A stretch of DNA of 64,000 nucleotides from assembly GCF_039536325.1 (NCBI RefSeq), contig NZ_BAAAYO010000008.1, forward strand, positions 310,001 to 374,000, in the 5' to 3' direction. Below, piece by piece: positions 50,574 through 59,204 of this stretch (position 1 is the stretch's first letter; each line of letters begins with the position of its first letter). Under the pieces are notes generated by a model that saw nothing but the letters and a program-made list of their open reading frames with translations, ran no database searches and had not been told where the DNA came from. The position numbers and the translations under genes were made by a program. This DNA is from Paenibacillus_AB hodogayensis (GTDB lineage Bacteria; Bacillota; Bacilli; Paenibacillales; NBRC-103111).

Positions 50574-53323
50574 CCAATGTGTCCTCCCTGCTTCGTATCG
50601 GCAACCGCCTTTTGTTTCAGCTCGAATAAAAAATTCATCGCCGCAAGCGGCGTCATATTGATCAAGTCCGCCGCACGCAGCTGCTCGATCAGCTTCTCCG
50701 CGGCCTGCTCCGCCTTGGATTTGACCCGGGGGGCTTGCTTGTCCGGTTTTTCGCTTTCGCCGAACAGGCTGAGCTGAACGAGCGGCCCCGCTTCCTTCAC
50801 GATCTCCGGCTGCTCCGCAGCCTGGATGTTCGGAACGGCGGGTTGCTGCCATGGCGTGGCCGGGGAATCTGCCGGCACGGCTGCGCGTTCTTCGCGAGCG
50901 GCAGCCGCTTCGCCCGCTCCCTGCACGACGGACGACGCCGTATCGAACCGGTGAAGCAGGTCGTAAGCCCGGTCGATGATCGAATCCGGCAGGCCGGCGA
51001 TGCGGGCGCAATAAATGCCGTAGCTCGTGCTGGCGGCGCCGCGGATCATTTTGCGCAGGAACGTGACGTCCTGCCCGCTTTCCTTCACCGCCATGCAATG
51101 GTTGCGCAGCGCGGACTGCGTCTCCTCCAGATGGGCCAGCTCGTGAAAATGCGTGGAAACGAGCGTCTTGCAGCCGATCCGGTCGTGCAAATATTCGATG
51201 ACCGCCTGCGCGATCGCCATCCCTTCCCCGGTGGACGTGCCGCGCCCCAGCTCGTCGATGATCACGAGACTGCGCGAAGTCGCTTTGGCCGTCATCGTGC
51301 GGATGTCCATCATCTCGACCATAAAGGTGCTCTGACCGCCGACGAGGTCGTCGGCTGCGCCGATCCTCGTGAAGATCCGATCCACGATCGGGATCTGGGC
51401 CGCTTCCGCCGGCACGAAGCTGCCGATCTGGGCCATGATGCAGATCATCGCCACCTGGCGCATATACGTGCTTTTGCCCGCCATGTTTGGGCCGGTAATC
51501 AGAAGGACCCGACCGTCCTCTTCTGTCATATACGTATCGTTGGCAATAAACGGACTGTCCTTCAATATCGCTTCGACGACCGGATGCCGGCCTTCCGCAA
51601 TATTCAGCTCGTACCCGTCGCCTACCGCCGGACGCCGGTACCGGTAAGCGGCGCCTACGGTCGCGAACGATTGCAGCACGTCGGCCGCGGCGATCGTCTC
51701 CGCCAGCTGCTGCAGTCGTTTCACCTGCTCGGACAGCTTATCACGTAACTGCATGAACAGCTCGTATTCGATACCCACCATCTTCTCCTCGGCCTCGAGG
51801 ATAAGCGCCTCCTTCTCCTTCAGCTCCGGCGTCACGAAGCGTTCGGCGTTCGCCAGCGTCTGCTTCCGTTCGTACCGCTGCTCGGGCAAGGAGGCGAGGT
51901 TGCTGCGGGTTATTTCGATATAGTAACCGAACACTTTATTATACCCGATTTTGAGCGAGCGAATCCCGGTCTGCTCGCGTTCGCGCCGCTCCAGCTCGGC
52001 GATCCATTGCTTGCCGTTCGCGCTCGCCTCGCGCAGCCGGTCGAGATGGTCACTGCAGCCCGCTTTGATGATCCCGCCCTCGCGCACCGACACCGGCGGC
52101 TCGTCGACGATCGTATCCTCGATCCATTGCCGGATATCTACGCACTCGTCCATCGCTTCCGCCAGTTGACGCAGCGTTGAGGAGCCCGATGTCGCGCAAA
52201 TATGTTTGACATGGGGAATTTGCGCAAGCGACAGCTTCAGGGCAAGCAGATCGCGCCCGTTCGCATTGCCGTACGAGATCCGGCTGACGAGCCGCTGCAA
52301 ATCGTACACTTCCTTCAGCTGCTGGCGCAGCTCCTCCCGTACGATAAGTCCGTTGTAGAGGCAGTCGACCGCCTCCAGCCGCTTCTCGATCTCGGCCCGA
52401 TTCGTCAGCGGCTTGTCGATCCAACGGCGCAGCAGCCGGCCTCCCATCGAGGTCGCCGTACGGTCCAGGAGCCAGAGCAGCGAGCCTTTCTTCGAACGCT
52501 CCCGCACCGTCTCCGTCAGCTCCAGGTTGCGCCGCGTGAACGGGTCCATCGTCATATGCTGCTGTCGGTCGTACAGGTCCATCGCCGTAATGTGCGACAA
52601 CGACCGCTTCTGGGTTTCTTTTAAATAGGCGATCAGCAGAGCGACGGCTTGACGGCTGACCGGCGCTGCGGCGCGGACCTGCTCGTGCGGAAATTGGCCG
52701 AAGAGCAGTTGCTCGCCCTCCTCCTCCCTGTCGGTCAGCAGCTTCGTCGGGAGCAGGTCGGCCATATCCGAGCGCATCCGGTCGAGCAGCTGCGGCTGGC
52801 CGATCAGCTCAGACGGCCCGTACAGGTTGATTTCGTCGACCAGTTGTTCCAGGGAAGGCTCCATGGCGGTCACGAACAGCTCGCCTGTGGACAAGTCGCA
52901 GGCCGCCAGACCGAATTGAGCGTCGTCCGATGCTACGCAGACGAGGAAATTGTTCTGGCTGTCCCCGACCGCTTTGCCGTCCATCACCGTCCCCGGCGTG
53001 ACGATCCGCACGATTTCGCGCCTGACGACCCCTTTGGCTTCGGCCGGGTCTTCGACCTGCTCGCATATCGCGACTTTGAAGCCTTTTTCGATCAGCCTGC
53101 CGATATACGATTCTGCCGAATGGTAAGGAACGCCGCACATCGGAATCCGTTCCTCCATGCCGCCTTCGCGGCCAGTCAGCGTAATTTCCAGCTCCTGCGA
53201 CGCCTTGATCGCGTCCTCGAAAAACATTTCATAAAAATCGCCCAGACGGAAAAACAAAATCGCGTCTTCCGCCTGCGCTTTGATCGACAAATACTGCTCG
53301 ATCATCGGCGTATATTTGGTCAT
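50570..53323 (-). CDS. mutS: DNA mismatch repair protein MutS
   Basis: 917-residue mismatch sensor. The N-terminal mismatch-binding Phe-x-Glu is in FFRLGDFYEMFFED. The ATPase has Walker A ITGPNMAGKSTYMRQVA, then GGQSTFMVEM and Walker B SLVIIDELGRGTSTGEGMAI. Near the C-terminus QLSLF matches the beta-clamp binding motif. The start is ATG 53323, six bases behind GGGGG; ATG 53329 is also possible. An extended -10 promoter lies about 46 bp upstream. It is the first gene of an overlapping chain mutS-protease-mutL-methyltransferase-miaA-hfq. Confidence 0.97.
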   Translation of the reverse strand: MTKYTPMIEQYLSIKAQAEDAILFFRLGDFYEMFFEDAIKASQELEITLTGREGGMEERIPMCGVPYHSAESYIGRLIEKGFKVAICEQVEDPAEAKGVVRREIVRIVTPGTVMDGKAVGDSQNNFLVCVASDDAQFGLAACDLSTGELFVTAMEPSLEQLVDEINLYGPSELIGQPQLLDRMRSDMADLLPTKLLTDREEEGEQLLFGQFPHEQVRAAAPVSRQAVALLIAYLKETQKRSLSHITAMDLYDRQQHMTMDPFTRRNLELTETVRERSKKGSLLWLLDRTATSMGGRLLRRWIDKPLTNRAEIEKRLEAVDCLYNGLIVREELRQQLKEVYDLQRLVSRISYGNANGRDLLALKLSLAQIPHVKHICATSGSSTLRQLAEAMDECVDIRQWIEDTIVDEPPVSVREGGIIKAGCSDHLDRLREASANGKQWIAELERREREQTGIRSLKIGYNKVFGYYIEITRSNLASLPEQRYERKQTLANAERFVTPELKEKEALILEAEEKMVGIEYELFMQLRDKLSEQVKRLQQLAETIAAADVLQSFATVGAAYRYRRPAVGDGYELNIAEGRHPVVEAILKDSPFIANDTYMTEEDGRVLLITGPNMAGKSTYMRQVAMICIMAQIGSFVPAEAAQIPIVDRIFTRIGAADDLVGGQSTFMVEMMDIRTMTAKATSRSLVIIDELGRGTSTGEGMAIAQAVIEYLHDRIGCKTLVSTHFHELAHLEETQSALRNHCMAVKESGQDVTFLRKMIRGAASTSYGIYCARIAGLPDSIIDRAYDLLHRFDTASSVVQGAGEAAAAREERAAVPADSPATPWQQPAVPNIQAAEQPEIVKEAGPLVQLSLFGESEKPDKQAPRVKSKAEQAAEKLIEQLRAADLINMTPLAAMNFLFELKQKAVADTKQGGHIG

Positions 53324-53368
53324 GTCCATCCCCCAACCGCGAATCGTGTACAATTGCTGTTTTCAGCT

Positions 53369-53377
53369 ATTATATCA
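53369..53377 (-). promoter_or_regulatory. promoter of the mutS operon
   Basis: On the minus strand TGATATAAT (53377-53369) is an extended -10 box with a perfect TATAAT, 46 bp before the mutS start. No good -35 is seen, as is usual for extended -10 promoters. Confidence 0.5.
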
Positions 53378-53556
53378 TAAATCGCGTCGCTCACCTCGAC
53401 TGGGAACGAACGGTTGGAAGACGCAGGGCAAAATGCGAGAATAGCGGCTCGAAAACCGCAGAAGTCCCCCTGCCCAAACCGACGTCGACTTGGTATACTG
53501 CGGAAGAGTACCGAGAAGGGAACGGCGCTCCGCTAAATAACGCCGATTGGCCGTCT

Positions 53557-54894
53557 TCATCTCGCCGCCCCGGCGGGCGTCCCGATTTGCCAAGCGCGGC
53601 GAAAATCTTTCCCTTCGTCCCAGCACTCGCCCTTTTCGATCATGGTCAGCAAAGGTTCGGTCATACCGGCGAATTCGGCATAATCCGGGAGCTCGCGGAT
53701 TTGTCCGAGCAGCGCCAGCGCAACGGGGCGCAGCTCTTTTTTGTCGCCGGCCAAATAATGCCTCAGCACGTCCGGCCGATCGAGCGGTTTGTCGCCCAGC
53801 TCTCTGTAATGCCGCGCAATAAGCGCCGTCAAGGCCAACACCCCTTTGGCGACCCTCGGGGAAACGAGCCAGCTCGGCAGCGTGCGGTACTCGAAGCCGC
53901 CGTGGGGCTGACGCCGAAAGTCCCCGGGCATGCCGTAGCGCGGCCGACGTGCTTTGGAGCGCTCGTCTTCGATAAGAAGCAGCGGCAGCGCCAAATAGTT
54001 GTCCAATGCCTTCAAGAGCGGCACATTCAGCGCCGTCCGGCTTATATGAATGTGGCCGCCCAAAGCGAACCCTTTGGCCGGCATCCCACCGGCCAACCAC
54101 CTCGCTCCGGGCGTATCGGGAATAAGCTCGGCGGCCGTCAGCAGGGTACGGCGGACGTTGGATACCAACCGTCTCGGATCGGCGCTCGGCTGCGGCCGCA
54201 GCTCGGCGAGCGGGTACAGCACCCTGCCGCCGATGCGCACGCGATCGCAGCCCGCTTGCCCTTCGCGAGGCAAGAAGGCGGAGGCTGGCATCACTTGTCC
54301 GTCCGCATTCATCAGCAGAAACTCGGGATCCGCTCCGAGCAGCGCGACGGGCGCCGTCAACGGGTCCGTCTCTGCCGCGTGTTCCCCGTCCCGGAACAGC
54401 TTGAGCGACTCCGCGAACGTTGCGGTAAGCCGTGCGTCCAGCTTCGGGAACGGCTCCAGCCGTAGCAGCGTAGGCGGACCGTCCGCCGACATGCCCATAT
54501 CGATCATACCGAAGTCAAGCCCGCACAAATACAGCAGCCGGACGGCCGCCCGTCCGGTCTGCCGCCGTTTCCGCTCCGGGACGTCGTCCGGCTCGACGCG
54601 CCGCCATACGCCGTCAGGCTTTCCATCCCCGGTAGAGCCGCCCGGCCCGTACAGCAAGCCGACGCGGGCTCCGTTCGCGGCATAAACCGCATTGGCCGCG
54701 AAGCTGTATTCGGCCATGATTTCCAGCCGGAACACGTAAAACCGGTAACGGTGCGTCATGTCCCGTTCCTTCCCGTCCTCGCCCGCCCCGTAGCCGAGCA
54801 TGCGGGCAACCGCGCGTCCGCGCTGCGCCGCCTGTGCCGATCCCGCCGCAGCATTCAGTCCAAGCCTTTCCGCTTCCGCATACAAGCCGTCCAT
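53557..54894 (-). CDS. putative amidoligase (phiEco32-like COOH-NH2 ligase type 2)
   Basis: 445-residue protein resembling the putative amidoligase family of ATP-grasp/glutamine-synthetase-like COOH-NH2 ligases. Visible family segments: LLGADPEFLLMNADG (about 215), a PLAELRPQPS strand, GFALGGHIHISRT, and RPRYGMPGDFRRQPHGGFEY with RTLPSWLVSPRVAKG. The N-terminal 190 residues are a separate, unrecognised part. The start at 54894 (GGAAGGGAG upstream) is preferred over 54972, because a terminator of the upstream cotE gene lies at 54928-54950. Such ligases join amino groups to carboxylates, possibly in envelope or spore polymers; no substrate is evident. Confidence 0.75.
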   Translation of the reverse strand: MDGLYAEAERLGLNAAAGSAQAAQRGRAVARMLGYGAGEDGKERDMTHRYRFYVFRLEIMAEYSFAANAVYAANGARVGLLYGPGGSTGDGKPDGVWRRVEPDDVPERKRRQTGRAAVRLLYLCGLDFGMIDMGMSADGPPTLLRLEPFPKLDARLTATFAESLKLFRDGEHAAETDPLTAPVALLGADPEFLLMNADGQVMPASAFLPREGQAGCDRVRIGGRVLYPLAELRPQPSADPRRLVSNVRRTLLTAAELIPDTPGARWLAGGMPAKGFALGGHIHISRTALNVPLLKALDNYLALPLLLIEDERSKARRPRYGMPGDFRRQPHGGFEYRTLPSWLVSPRVAKGVLALTALIARHYRELGDKPLDRPDVLRHYLAGDKKELRPVALALLGQIRELPDYAEFAGMTEPLLTMIEKGECWDEGKDFRRAWQIGTPAGAAR

Positions 54895-54927
54895 GGCGCC
54901 GTCGCTCCCTTCCGCGTTTTTTTCAAC

Positions 54928-54950
54928 AAAAAAGAGGGCGAATGCCCTCT
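54928..54950 (-). terminator. terminator of cotE
   Basis: AGAGGGC (54933-54939) and GCCCTCT (54944-54950) form a 7-bp stem; on the minus strand a run of Ts follows (54932-54928). It is 38 bp after the cotE stop and argues against a start of the next gene at 54972. Confidence 0.8.
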
Positions 54951-54987
54951 GGCGAAACGTATTCTCCGACATAGTATAAGGTAAGTA

Positions 54988-55554
54988 TTAATTCACGTCG
55001 TCGTCGAGCAAGTCGGGGTCCAGATCCTCGAACTCGTTCTCGTCGCCGGAATCGAAATCCACTTCCTTGTCGAGATCGTTGCAGCCACCCTCGCATACGA
55101 GCACACATACCTTCGTCTCGGCAACCAGCTCCACTTGGAATTCCCGCTCCACCCGGATCACGACTCCGTTACCGGTGGACGAAACGTTCGCCTCCACACA
55201 ATTCGGGTCCTGCGTTGCGACCGCAGACACCTCGACCGTGGACACCCTGTGTTTCGCGTCGAGATACGATAGCGGAACCAGCTCTACATACGAGACCGTT
55301 TCTTTCGCTACCTCCGTGCTCTTGTTTTTGTCGTAAGAATACCAAATGTTGATATCGTAAGTACCTACCACTTCCACGCCGTCGTTGGAATTCACTGCTT
55401 CATATTCGTGGTTAATGACCCAGGCCCCAAGAATACTGGACGGTGCGTGCGGCGGAGTTACGGTATGCGTCACTTGCGAAAACTTACGACCTTTGCCGCA
55501 TACGGCTTTGGTGATGATTTCTCGGCAATGCGCATCTCTATGTGCAGTCGACAT
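54988..55554 (-). CDS. cotE: outer spore coat morphogenetic protein CotE
   Basis: 188-residue spore coat protein that organises assembly of the outer coat around the forespore. The signature opening is REIITKAVCGKGRKFSQVTH, followed by SSILGAWVINHEYEA, GTYDINIWYSYD and VEREFQVELVAETKVCVLVC. The tail is strongly acidic, as in other CotE proteins. The ATG at 55554 has GGAGGAGG upstream; a longer frame to 55632 has no site. A candidate sporulation promoter lies about 135 bp upstream. It has its own terminator. Confidence 0.95.
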   Translation of the reverse strand: MSTAHRDAHCREIITKAVCGKGRKFSQVTHTVTPPHAPSSILGAWVINHEYEAVNSNDGVEVVGTYDINIWYSYDKNKSTEVAKETVSYVELVPLSYLDAKHRVSTVEVSAVATQDPNCVEANVSSTGNGVVIRVEREFQVELVAETKVCVLVCEGGCNDLDKEVDFDSGDENEFEDLDPDLLDDDVN

Positions 55555-55688
55555 CCTGCAAACCTCCTCCATGACAATCATTCCATACATGTGTATGCAG
55601 GACATAGGCGAATGTTGATTAATTGAGCGCAAACGAATTTAAATAATTCGGAAAACCCCTGTTGTCGATTTGTAAATCCACTCCCTAC

Positions 55689-55717
55689 AGCATATGAATA
55701 CAGGGCATGGCATATGT
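55689..55717 (-). promoter_or_regulatory. candidate sigma-E/K-type sporulation promoter of cotE
   Basis: On the minus strand ACATATG (55717-55711) fits the sigma-E -35 form kmATATT in most positions, and CATATGCT (55696-55689) resembles the -10 form CATAnnnT, with a 14-bp spacer. The start would lie about 125 bp before cotE. The rest of the 435-bp stretch 55555-55989 holds only the terminator below. Confidence 0.4.
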
Positions 55718-55910
55718 TTCAGGGCCGCAATGCAGCCGCATTTTAATGAAGAAGAAGCAAGCCGAATCTTTGCAACCAAGCTGCACTCTATTGCAAGGGC
55801 CGTTCTATACATTAGCCTCTTGAATCGGATAATAGGCACTGTGCGCTCATTTCCGTTTGATAAGGTCAGAGACTGCTCGACATGTTCCTGATAGCCAAAA
55901 TCCAAAAATA

Positions 55911-55950
55911 AAAGCAGGGCGCAGGGGTTATTTCCCCGCACCCTGCTTTT
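55911..55950 (-). terminator. terminator of the glycine-zipper gene
   Basis: GCAGGGCGCAGGGG (55914-55927) pairs, with mismatches, with CCCCGCACCCTGC (55934-55946). A/T runs flank both sides, so it may act in both directions; on the minus strand TTTTATTTTT follows. Confidence 0.75.
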
Positions 55951-55989
55951 TAATTAGCAGATGGCGCAAAGCCGTTTTAGCAGCCGTCG

Positions 55990-56238
55990 TTATTCTACGG
56001 CATCTTCGTCTTCTTCGGCACCTTCGCCCTCGCCGGCACTTTCGCCTACCTTATTGCCTAAAGCTGCGCCTACAATGCCGCCCACGACTGTGCCGACAGG
56101 ACCCAATGCGGAACCTACGACAGCGCCTACTGCGCCGCCGCCTACGGTTCCCATTGCTTCTCCGGTGTCGACGCCAGCCGCAAGAGTCTCGTTGCCGCCA
56201 TCGCGATCGTTCCGATTGCGGTCGTTGTTTTTAGCCAT
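55990..56238 (-). CDS. small glycine-zipper protein
   Basis: 82 residues. A polar Asn/Asp/Arg-rich start (MAKNNDRNRNDRDGGNET) precedes a glycine-zipper helix with GxxxG spacing (GTVGGGAVGAVVGSALGPVG, TVVGGIVGAALGNKVGES) and an acidic tail. It likely sits in or on a membrane; similar small proteins occur in spores and envelopes of Bacillales. The ATG at 56238 has GAGGGAG upstream. Specific function unknown. Confidence 0.7.
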   Translation of the reverse strand: MAKNNDRNRNDRDGGNETLAAGVDTGEAMGTVGGGAVGAVVGSALGPVGTVVGGIVGAALGNKVGESAGEGEGAEEDEDAVE

Positions 56239-56397
56239 CCATCTCACTCCCTCATTTTGTGATAGGAAACGCTGTTACTGTACATAGCGCAGCAGTCCCA
56301 AACCCTATGGTGCCCCAACCGGTCGGAAAGGATTCTTAATTATATAAGTTGAACGAATGATTGAAGCCCGTTGCATTCCGAAAAGGATGGCCTTGCT

Positions 56398-57354
56398 TTA
56401 TTGTCGAGAAGTCGACTGCTTCTTTTCCCGTTTGGCGATGTTCAGATAATAGGTCAGCTCGTGGCACATTTGCAAAATGGCCGAGCGCACTTCGAACTCC
56501 TCGCGCGTCTGCGGCAGGGACATGTCGCGGAAGCCCGCTTCCAGCGCCGAAAGCCGACTCTCGACGTTGCCCGTATACGTATCGCTTTTCACATCGACGC
56601 TGAGCTCCTCGAACAGCTCCGCCACGAGCTGGCCGTGCGGCAAATTGCTATACACCTGGGCCACAATATGGATCATATCCTGAATCGATTCGAGCTGGCT
56701 GTCGCGCATGCGGAAATAACCGTTCCAATAAGGATCGCCGGCGAACAGCCGGTTCTCCGCGGCCCGGACCGCCTCCTGCTTGCCGCGCTCGATCGCCTCG
56801 TGGGCTTCAAGCACCTCGCTGCCGCTCCAGACGTAATCCACATCGCGCAGATGGCGGGCCAATTGGATGAAAATGACGGAGAACAGATGCTCCACGCGCT
56901 CCCGCTGCCGCTTCAGCTTGCGTTCCGTATCGGGCATATAGATGACGTTGACGATCGTCGCCGTGCCAAGGCCGATGCCGAGCAGCGCCAGCTCGTTCAG
57001 CACGATCGGAACCGTCGCCTGGCCGACAGAGAAAATATGAAAGACGGTAACGCAGCAGGTGGCCAAGCCGTTCTGCAGCCGTAGCTTGAGCAGGACGGGG
57101 ATGGCGATCAGGATAAAGGCTGCCAGTACATATAGATGAAAGCCGAATAGCACAAGCATGATCGTGGCGATCGCCAATCCCATAACCGAAGCTCCGATAC
57201 GGGTAAGCGACGTGACGATACCTTTGCGGATTGTCGATTCCACGCCCATAATAGCCAGCAGCCCGGCGGACATCGGGTATTGTACGGATAAAAGCATGGC
57301 CAAGTAAACGGCCGCCACGGTGGCAATGGCGGTTTTCAAAGTACGAATGCCCAT
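56398..57354 (-). CDS. aromatic acid exporter/FUSC-like membrane protein
   Basis: 318-residue membrane protein of the ArAE_1/FUSC group. Hydrophobic helices cover about 1-140 (LKTAIATVAAVYLAMLLSVQ; IGASVMGLAIATIMLVLFGF; VLAAFILIAIPVLLKLRLQN), followed by a cytosolic helical domain with coiled-coil character (KRQRERVEHLFSVIFIQLAR). The family is linked to aromatic acid efflux. The ATG at 57354 follows GGGGAGA; the longer frame to 57465 overlaps the terminator of the upstream operon. Confidence 0.82.
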   Translation of the reverse strand: MGIRTLKTAIATVAAVYLAMLLSVQYPMSAGLLAIMGVESTIRKGIVTSLTRIGASVMGLAIATIMLVLFGFHLYVLAAFILIAIPVLLKLRLQNGLATCCVTVFHIFSVGQATVPIVLNELALLGIGLGTATIVNVIYMPDTERKLKRQRERVEHLFSVIFIQLARHLRDVDYVWSGSEVLEAHEAIERGKQEAVRAAENRLFAGDPYWNGYFRMRDSQLESIQDMIHIVAQVYSNLPHGQLVAELFEELSVDVKSDTYTGNVESRLSALEAGFRDMSLPQTREEFEVRSAILQMCHELTYYLNIAKREKKQSTSRQ

Positions 57355-57427
57355 AGGTGGTCGTCTCCCCTTTTTCTCCAATCGTACCCGAACGGTGCGG
57401 GGATTACAATCGCGGGAAAACGCAAAA

Positions 57428-57462
57428 GCCGCGCGCAAACTCCGTAGAGTTTCGCGCGCGGC
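57428..57462 (-). terminator. terminator of the NitT/TauT-type ABC operon
   Basis: GCCGCGCGCAAACTC (57428-57442) pairs with GAGTTTCGCGCGCGGC (57447-57462) with one bulge. On the minus strand TTTTGCGTTTT follows. It is about 90 bp after the permease stop. Confidence 0.75.
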
Positions 57463-57551
57463 CATAGCTTCGCCTGCTTATCGTTTCTTCAGTGCTTTCA
57501 GGGACCTTACACGGAGAAAGGCAACGACACGCATTTGACGCGCCGGCCGGC

Positions 57552-58391
57552 TTAAGATCGCCTCTGGAACTTCCGCTCCGCATAAGCGACCGCCTGGTAC
57601 ATCACCGTCGCCACGATCGCGATGATGAAGAGGCTGCCCAGCACAAGCGTGAAATTGAACACCTGAAAGCCGTATATGATCAAATAACCGAGGCCTTGCT
57701 TGGATACGAGAAATTCCCCGACGATCACGCCAACCCAGGCTAGGCCGACATTGACCTTCAAGGTGGAGACGATCGCCGGAACCGAAGCGGGCAATATGAC
57801 TTTGCGGAACGACTGTCCTCTCGTCCCGCCGAACATGCGCACCACTTTAATCAGATTGCCGTCCACTTCTTTGAAGCTCGTAAAGACGACAAGCGTCGTA
57901 ATGACCACGGTGACGGCCAGCGTCGTCGCGATAATCGACATGACGTTCGGGCCGAGTCCGACGATAAACAAAGGACCAAGCGCCACCTTCGGCATGCTGT
58001 TGGCCACGACGATATACGGATCGAGCACCCTGGCGAGAAAAGGCGACCACCAGATCAGCGTCGCAAGCCCGGTCCCCAGCAGCGTGCCCAGCAAGAACCC
58101 CGCCCCCGTTTCCAGTACAGTCGTCCATACGTGCGGCATCAGGGAACCGTCGGCCAGCTTGCCCGCCAGAAGCTTGACGATTTTGCTCGGATAGCTGAAA
58201 AGCAGCACATCGATCCACTTGTTCCGCCCGGCGATCTCCCACAGGGCGAGAAAAGCCGCCAGGATGGCGGCTTGCGTCAGGAGAACGAGCGCCGCCGTCC
58301 GGCGAAGCTGCTTGCGATGGGCACCCAGCACCCGTCTGGGCAAATCGGCCGCCGGTCCGCCTCCGCCGGCTACTCCGGTTATGTCGCTCAT
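57552..58391 (-). CDS. ABC importer permease (NitT/TauT family)
   Basis: 279-residue permease with six membrane helices of the SsuC/TauC/ThiX type. The coupling EAA-like loop is visible as FGGTRGQSFRKVILPASVPA. Other helices: ILAAFLALWEIAGRNKWIDV and IIATTLAVTVVITTLVVFTS. It starts at ATG 58391 with AAGGAGGAG upstream, overlapping the ATPase gene by ATGA. It works with the ATPase and binding protein upstream. Substrate class: small anions or pyrimidine precursors. Confidence 0.92.
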   Translation of the reverse strand: MSDITGVAGGGGPAADLPRRVLGAHRKQLRRTAALVLLTQAAILAAFLALWEIAGRNKWIDVLLFSYPSKIVKLLAGKLADGSLMPHVWTTVLETGAGFLLGTLLGTGLATLIWWSPFLARVLDPYIVVANSMPKVALGPLFIVGLGPNVMSIIATTLAVTVVITTLVVFTSFKEVDGNLIKVVRMFGGTRGQSFRKVILPASVPAIVSTLKVNVGLAWVGVIVGEFLVSKQGLGYLIIYGFQVFNFTLVLGSLFIIAIVATVMYQAVAYAERKFQRRS

Positions 58392-59182
58392 GACGGCTCC
58401 TCCTTCGCTTCCATCTCTTCGAATTCGTTCCATATTTCGTTGAAAAGCTTGTGAAAACCGGGCATCTCGCGCGCCTTCAGCGGCCCGGCCGCGCGAATCG
58501 AATCAGGCACGGCGATATCCCGCCTCACCCGGCCGGGCCCGCGGTCCAGCACGATGACCCGGTCGCTCATGGCGATCGCCTCGGCGATGTCGTGGGTGAC
58601 GAGCAGCGCGGACTTGCGCCAAGCCTTGAGCGTTCCGGACACTTGCTCCTCCAGCGTCAGCTTCGTCTGGTAATCCAGCGCGGAGAAGGGCTCGTCGAGC
58701 AGCAGCAGCTCGGGCGACGTCATCAGCGTCCGGACGAGCGCGACCCTTTGGCGCATGCCTCCCGACAACTGATGCGGGTATTTGCCGGCTACGTCATTCA
58801 GCCCCATCTCCCCGAGCAGCCGGACGGCCTCGCTTCTGTGCGCGTCGGTTACCCGGCCGCTCACTTCCAAACCGATAACGCAGTTGTCGAGAATGGTCCG
58901 CCATGGGAATAAGTAATCGGACTGCAGCATGTAGCCGACTTGGCGGGACGGGCCTGTCACCCGCTTCCCGCCGATCTCCACCGTTCCTGCGGTCGGTTCA
59001 ATCAGACCGGCGATAATGGACAGGAGCGTCGTCTTGCCGCAGCCGCTCGGGCCGACCAGACTGGCGAACTGGCCGGCAGCGAGCGTAAAGCCGACATGCT
59101 CCAGCGCCAGAAAGGCGCTTTTCCCCGATACGTAAACGTGGGAGATATGCTCCACACGGACTGCCGGATCCCTCTCCCGCAT
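58388..59182 (-). CDS. ABC importer ATPase (NitT/TauT family)
   Basis: 264-residue ATPase with Walker A GPSGCGKTTLLSIIAGL, signature QLSGGMRQRVALVRTLM and Walker B LLLLDEPFSALDYQTKLTLE, and a His switch VTHDIAEAIAMSDRV. It powers the importer with the neighbouring permease. ATG 59182 is chosen; a GTG at 59191 is possible, but its ribosome site would be too close. It follows the binding-protein gene at 22 bp. Confidence 0.93.
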   Translation of the reverse strand: MRERDPAVRVEHISHVYVSGKSAFLALEHVGFTLAAGQFASLVGPSGCGKTTLLSIIAGLIEPTAGTVEIGGKRVTGPSRQVGYMLQSDYLFPWRTILDNCVIGLEVSGRVTDAHRSEAVRLLGEMGLNDVAGKYPHQLSGGMRQRVALVRTLMTSPELLLLDEPFSALDYQTKLTLEEQVSGTLKAWRKSALLVTHDIAEAIAMSDRVIVLDRGPGRVRRDIAVPDSIRAAGPLKAREMPGFHKLFNEIWNEFEEMEAKEEPS

Positions 59183-59204
59183 GACGCTCACCGTCCTTCC
59201 CGCG

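Noticed and set aside
55694..55891. 65-codon plus-strand frame between cotE and the glycine-zipper gene
   Set aside because: No ribosome-binding site, no conserved features, and it overlaps the candidate cotE promoter.
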